Assembly (NCBI GenBank): GCA_024636975.1
Contig: JAGXGA010000062.1
Coordinates: 1-64,000 of the forward strand
Length of the DNA: 64,000 bases
Direction: 5' to 3'
DNA from: Mariniphaga sp.
Lineage (GTDB): Bacteria; Bacteroidota; Bacteroidia; Bacteroidales; Prolixibacteraceae
In this document: one piece after another, positions 62,422 through 64,000 of the stretch
Layout of the letters: each line of letters opens with the position of its first letter
How positions within the stretch are numbered: position 1 is the stretch's first letter
The notes under the pieces: generated by a model
Seen by the model: only the letters and a program-made list of their open reading frames with translations
What the model was told of the DNA's origin: nothing
The model's database searches: none
Position numbers and translations under genes: made by a program

Positions 62422-64000
62422 AACAACAGGTAAAGTGGTGGGCATAGTGGCCAACCTGGTTATGGTTGAAGTTAACGGACCGGTTTCACAAAATGAAATA
62501 TGCTTTATTACCTTAAAGCAGGAAAGCCTTATGGCTGAAGTGATTAAGATAATGGGCAAAATTGCCTATGTACAGGTTTTTGAAAGCACCCGCGGATTGA
62601 TGCCCGGCTCAAAAGTCGAGTTCCAGGGGCATATGCTTGAAGTAACACTTGGCCCGGGTATACTTTCCCGCAATTACGATGGGTTGCAGAACGATCTGGA
62701 TAAAATGGAGGGCATTTTCCTGAAGCGGGGAGAGTACACTGACCCGCTTAACAGGGAGAAGAAATGGAGCTTCAAGCCGCTGGCAAAGGTGGGTGATGAG
62801 GTGAAAGCAGGTGATTGGCTGGGTGAAGTAAATGAAAACGATCAGCCTCATAAAATAATGTTGCCTTTTAAAATGAAGGGAACTTACACGATAAAAAAGA
62901 TAGTTGATGAGGGGGAATATACAGTTGACCATCAGATTGCAGTGGTGACTAATGGCGATGGTACTGAAACAAATCTTACCATGGTACAGAAGTGGCCGGT
63001 GAAAGTAGCAATCGGTGACTATAGGGAAAAGCCCCGTCCTTTTAAACTGCTGGAAACAGGGGTGAGGTGTATGGATACATTAAACCCGATAACCGAAGGT
63101 GGGACAGGGTTCATTCCAGGACCTTTTGGTACCGGAAAAACGGTGTTGCAGCATGCCATTTCCAAACAGGCCGAAGCGGATATAGTTATTATTGCAGCCT
63201 GCGGGGAGCGGGCAAACGAAGTAGTGGAAGTTTTCACAGAGTTCCCTGAACTTGAAGATCCACGCACTGGTAAGAAACTTATTGAGCGGACAATCATTAT
63301 AGCAAATACATCAAACATGCCGGTGGCAGCAAGGGAAGCATCGGTTTATACCGCTATGACCATCGGTGAATATTATCGTGCCATGGGCTTAAAGGTTCTG
63401 CTGATGGCAGATTCCACCTCGCGATGGGCCCAGGCACTGCGTGAGATGTCGAACCGGTTGGAGGAACTTCCCGGACCGGACGCGTTTCCAATGGACTTGT
63501 CGGCTGTTATTTCAAACTTCTATTCACGTGCAGGCTATGTTTTCCTGAACAACGGAAAAACAGGGTCAATTACTTTTATCGGAACTGTTTCCCCGGCTGG
63601 TGGTAACCTTAAAGAGCCGGTAACCGAAAGTACCCGGAAAGCTGCACGTTGTTTCTACGGCCTTAGTCAGGCACGTGCCGACAGTAAGCGTTATCCGGCT
63701 ATCGATCCAATCGACAGCTATTCCAAATACCTTGAGTATCCTGAGGTGCAGGATTATCTTTTAAAGAATGTAGGTGAAGACTGGCTCACTGATGTGCTTA
63801 AGGCAAAGGATGTTTTGTTACGCGGAAAAGAAGCTATGGAACAAATCAACATTCTGGGTGATGATGGGGTGCCTATGGCGTTTCATGAAACATTCTGGAA
63901 ATCGGAACTGATCGACTTTGTGATTTTGCAACAGGATGCATTCGATAATATTGATGCTTCCACGCCAATGAAGCGCCAGCAATACATGTTGTCGAAGATA
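62405..64000 (+). CDS. V-type ATP synthase subunit A, 3' end outside window
   Basis: 532 codons are visible of about 585-590 expected. It begins MEKENRTTGKVVGIVANLVMVEV, overlapping the DUF2764 gene by 17 bases. Walker A is GPFGTGKTVLQHA, followed by ACGERANEVVEVFTEFPEL and the Walker B/Arg region LLMADSTSRWAQALREMSNRLEELPG. This is the catalytic ATP-hydrolysing subunit. The frame runs off the window end intact. Confidence 0.95.
   Translation, partial: MEKENRTTGKVVGIVANLVMVEVNGPVSQNEICFITLKQESLMAEVIKIMGKIAYVQVFESTRGLMPGSKVEFQGHMLEVTLGPGILSRNYDGLQNDLDKMEGIFLKRGEYTDPLNREKKWSFKPLAKVGDEVKAGDWLGEVNENDQPHKIMLPFKMKGTYTIKKIVDEGEYTVDHQIAVVTNGDGTETNLTMVQKWPVKVAIGDYREKPRPFKLLETGVRCMDTLNPITEGGTGFIPGPFGTGKTVLQHAISKQAEADIVIIAACGERANEVVEVFTEFPELEDPRTGKKLIERTIIIANTSNMPVAAREASVYTAMTIGEYYRAMGLKVLLMADSTSRWAQALREMSNRLEELPGPDAFPMDLSAVISNFYSRAGYVFLNNGKTGSITFIGTVSPAGGNLKEPVTESTRKAARCFYGLSQARADSKRYPAIDPIDSYSKYLEYPEVQDYLLKNVGEDWLTDVLKAKDVLLRGKEAMEQINILGDDGVPMAFHETFWKSELIDFVILQQDAFDNIDASTPMKRQQYMLSKI

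Overview
The window is chromosomal DNA from a member of the Bacteroidota, most likely an environmental Bacteroidales/Marinilabiliales-type anaerobe or facultative anaerobe (the lower rank is inference). The evidence is PorP/SprF-like proteins, PKD proteins with the gliding-motility-associated (type IX secretion, type B) C-terminal domain, TAnnTTTG promoter elements in front of several genes, mostly weak Shine-Dalgarno sites, and a V-type ATPase operon carrying a DUF2764 gene. No tRNA, rRNA, insertion sequence, phage or CRISPR array was recognised.

Layout. 1-8.8 kb: a type IX secretion locus with two convergent pairs of PKD-repeat adhesin and PorP/SprF-like partner, evidently a segmental duplication, followed by a third PorP-like gene and a HEAT-repeat gene. 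9.2-14.8 kb: MATE transporter, DUF4160/DUF2442 pair, and a C69 dipeptidase with an AbgT-family transporter. 15-20.2 kb: an arsenic operon (arsR, small thioredoxin, arsF, arsG, arsP-type permease, a haem-carrying C-GCAxxG-C-C protein, arsC, arsM). 20.2-26.6 kb: pirin, uvrA, an ECF sigma factor with a small acidic partner, and an SPFH / Arc-like / zinc-ribbon operon. 27.1-35.7 kb: etfB-etfA-acyl-CoA dehydrogenase, a five-PAS histidine kinase, and typA.

36.3-57.2 kb: a co-directional 21-kb cluster, the most unusual part of the window. Six PQQ-like beta-propeller proteins and one NHL-type propeller, all exported or membrane-anchored, are interleaved with a small Tat-type Cys4 protein, a Tat ferredoxin and a NapH/NosR-like membrane iron-sulfur protein. 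They are followed by a fused NuoE-NuoF (HydC-HydB-like) NADH diaphorase and a [2Fe-2S]/GltD-like flavoprotein that lacks the normal NAD(P)H-binding Rossmann insert. A GT4 glycosyltransferase and a LolD/FtsX-type ABC system complete it. No hydrogenase, formate dehydrogenase or other catalytic subunit is present. I infer an undescribed electron-transfer system linking cytosolic NADH to periplasmic or membrane propeller proteins.

57.2-64 kb: small stress-type genes (DUF1059, DUF1328, an SDR whose catalytic lysine is replaced), a Tat-exported sugar-phosphate isomerase-like protein, and the start of a V-ATPase operon (subunit E, DUF2764, subunit A cut by the window end).

Three intergenic elements built from 11-bp units arranged as large palindromes (9004-9113, 35917-36009, 57613-57744) lie upstream of genes. 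Two of them share 54 of 55 bases in one arm although they are 48 kb apart. They are the clearest non-coding novelty here.
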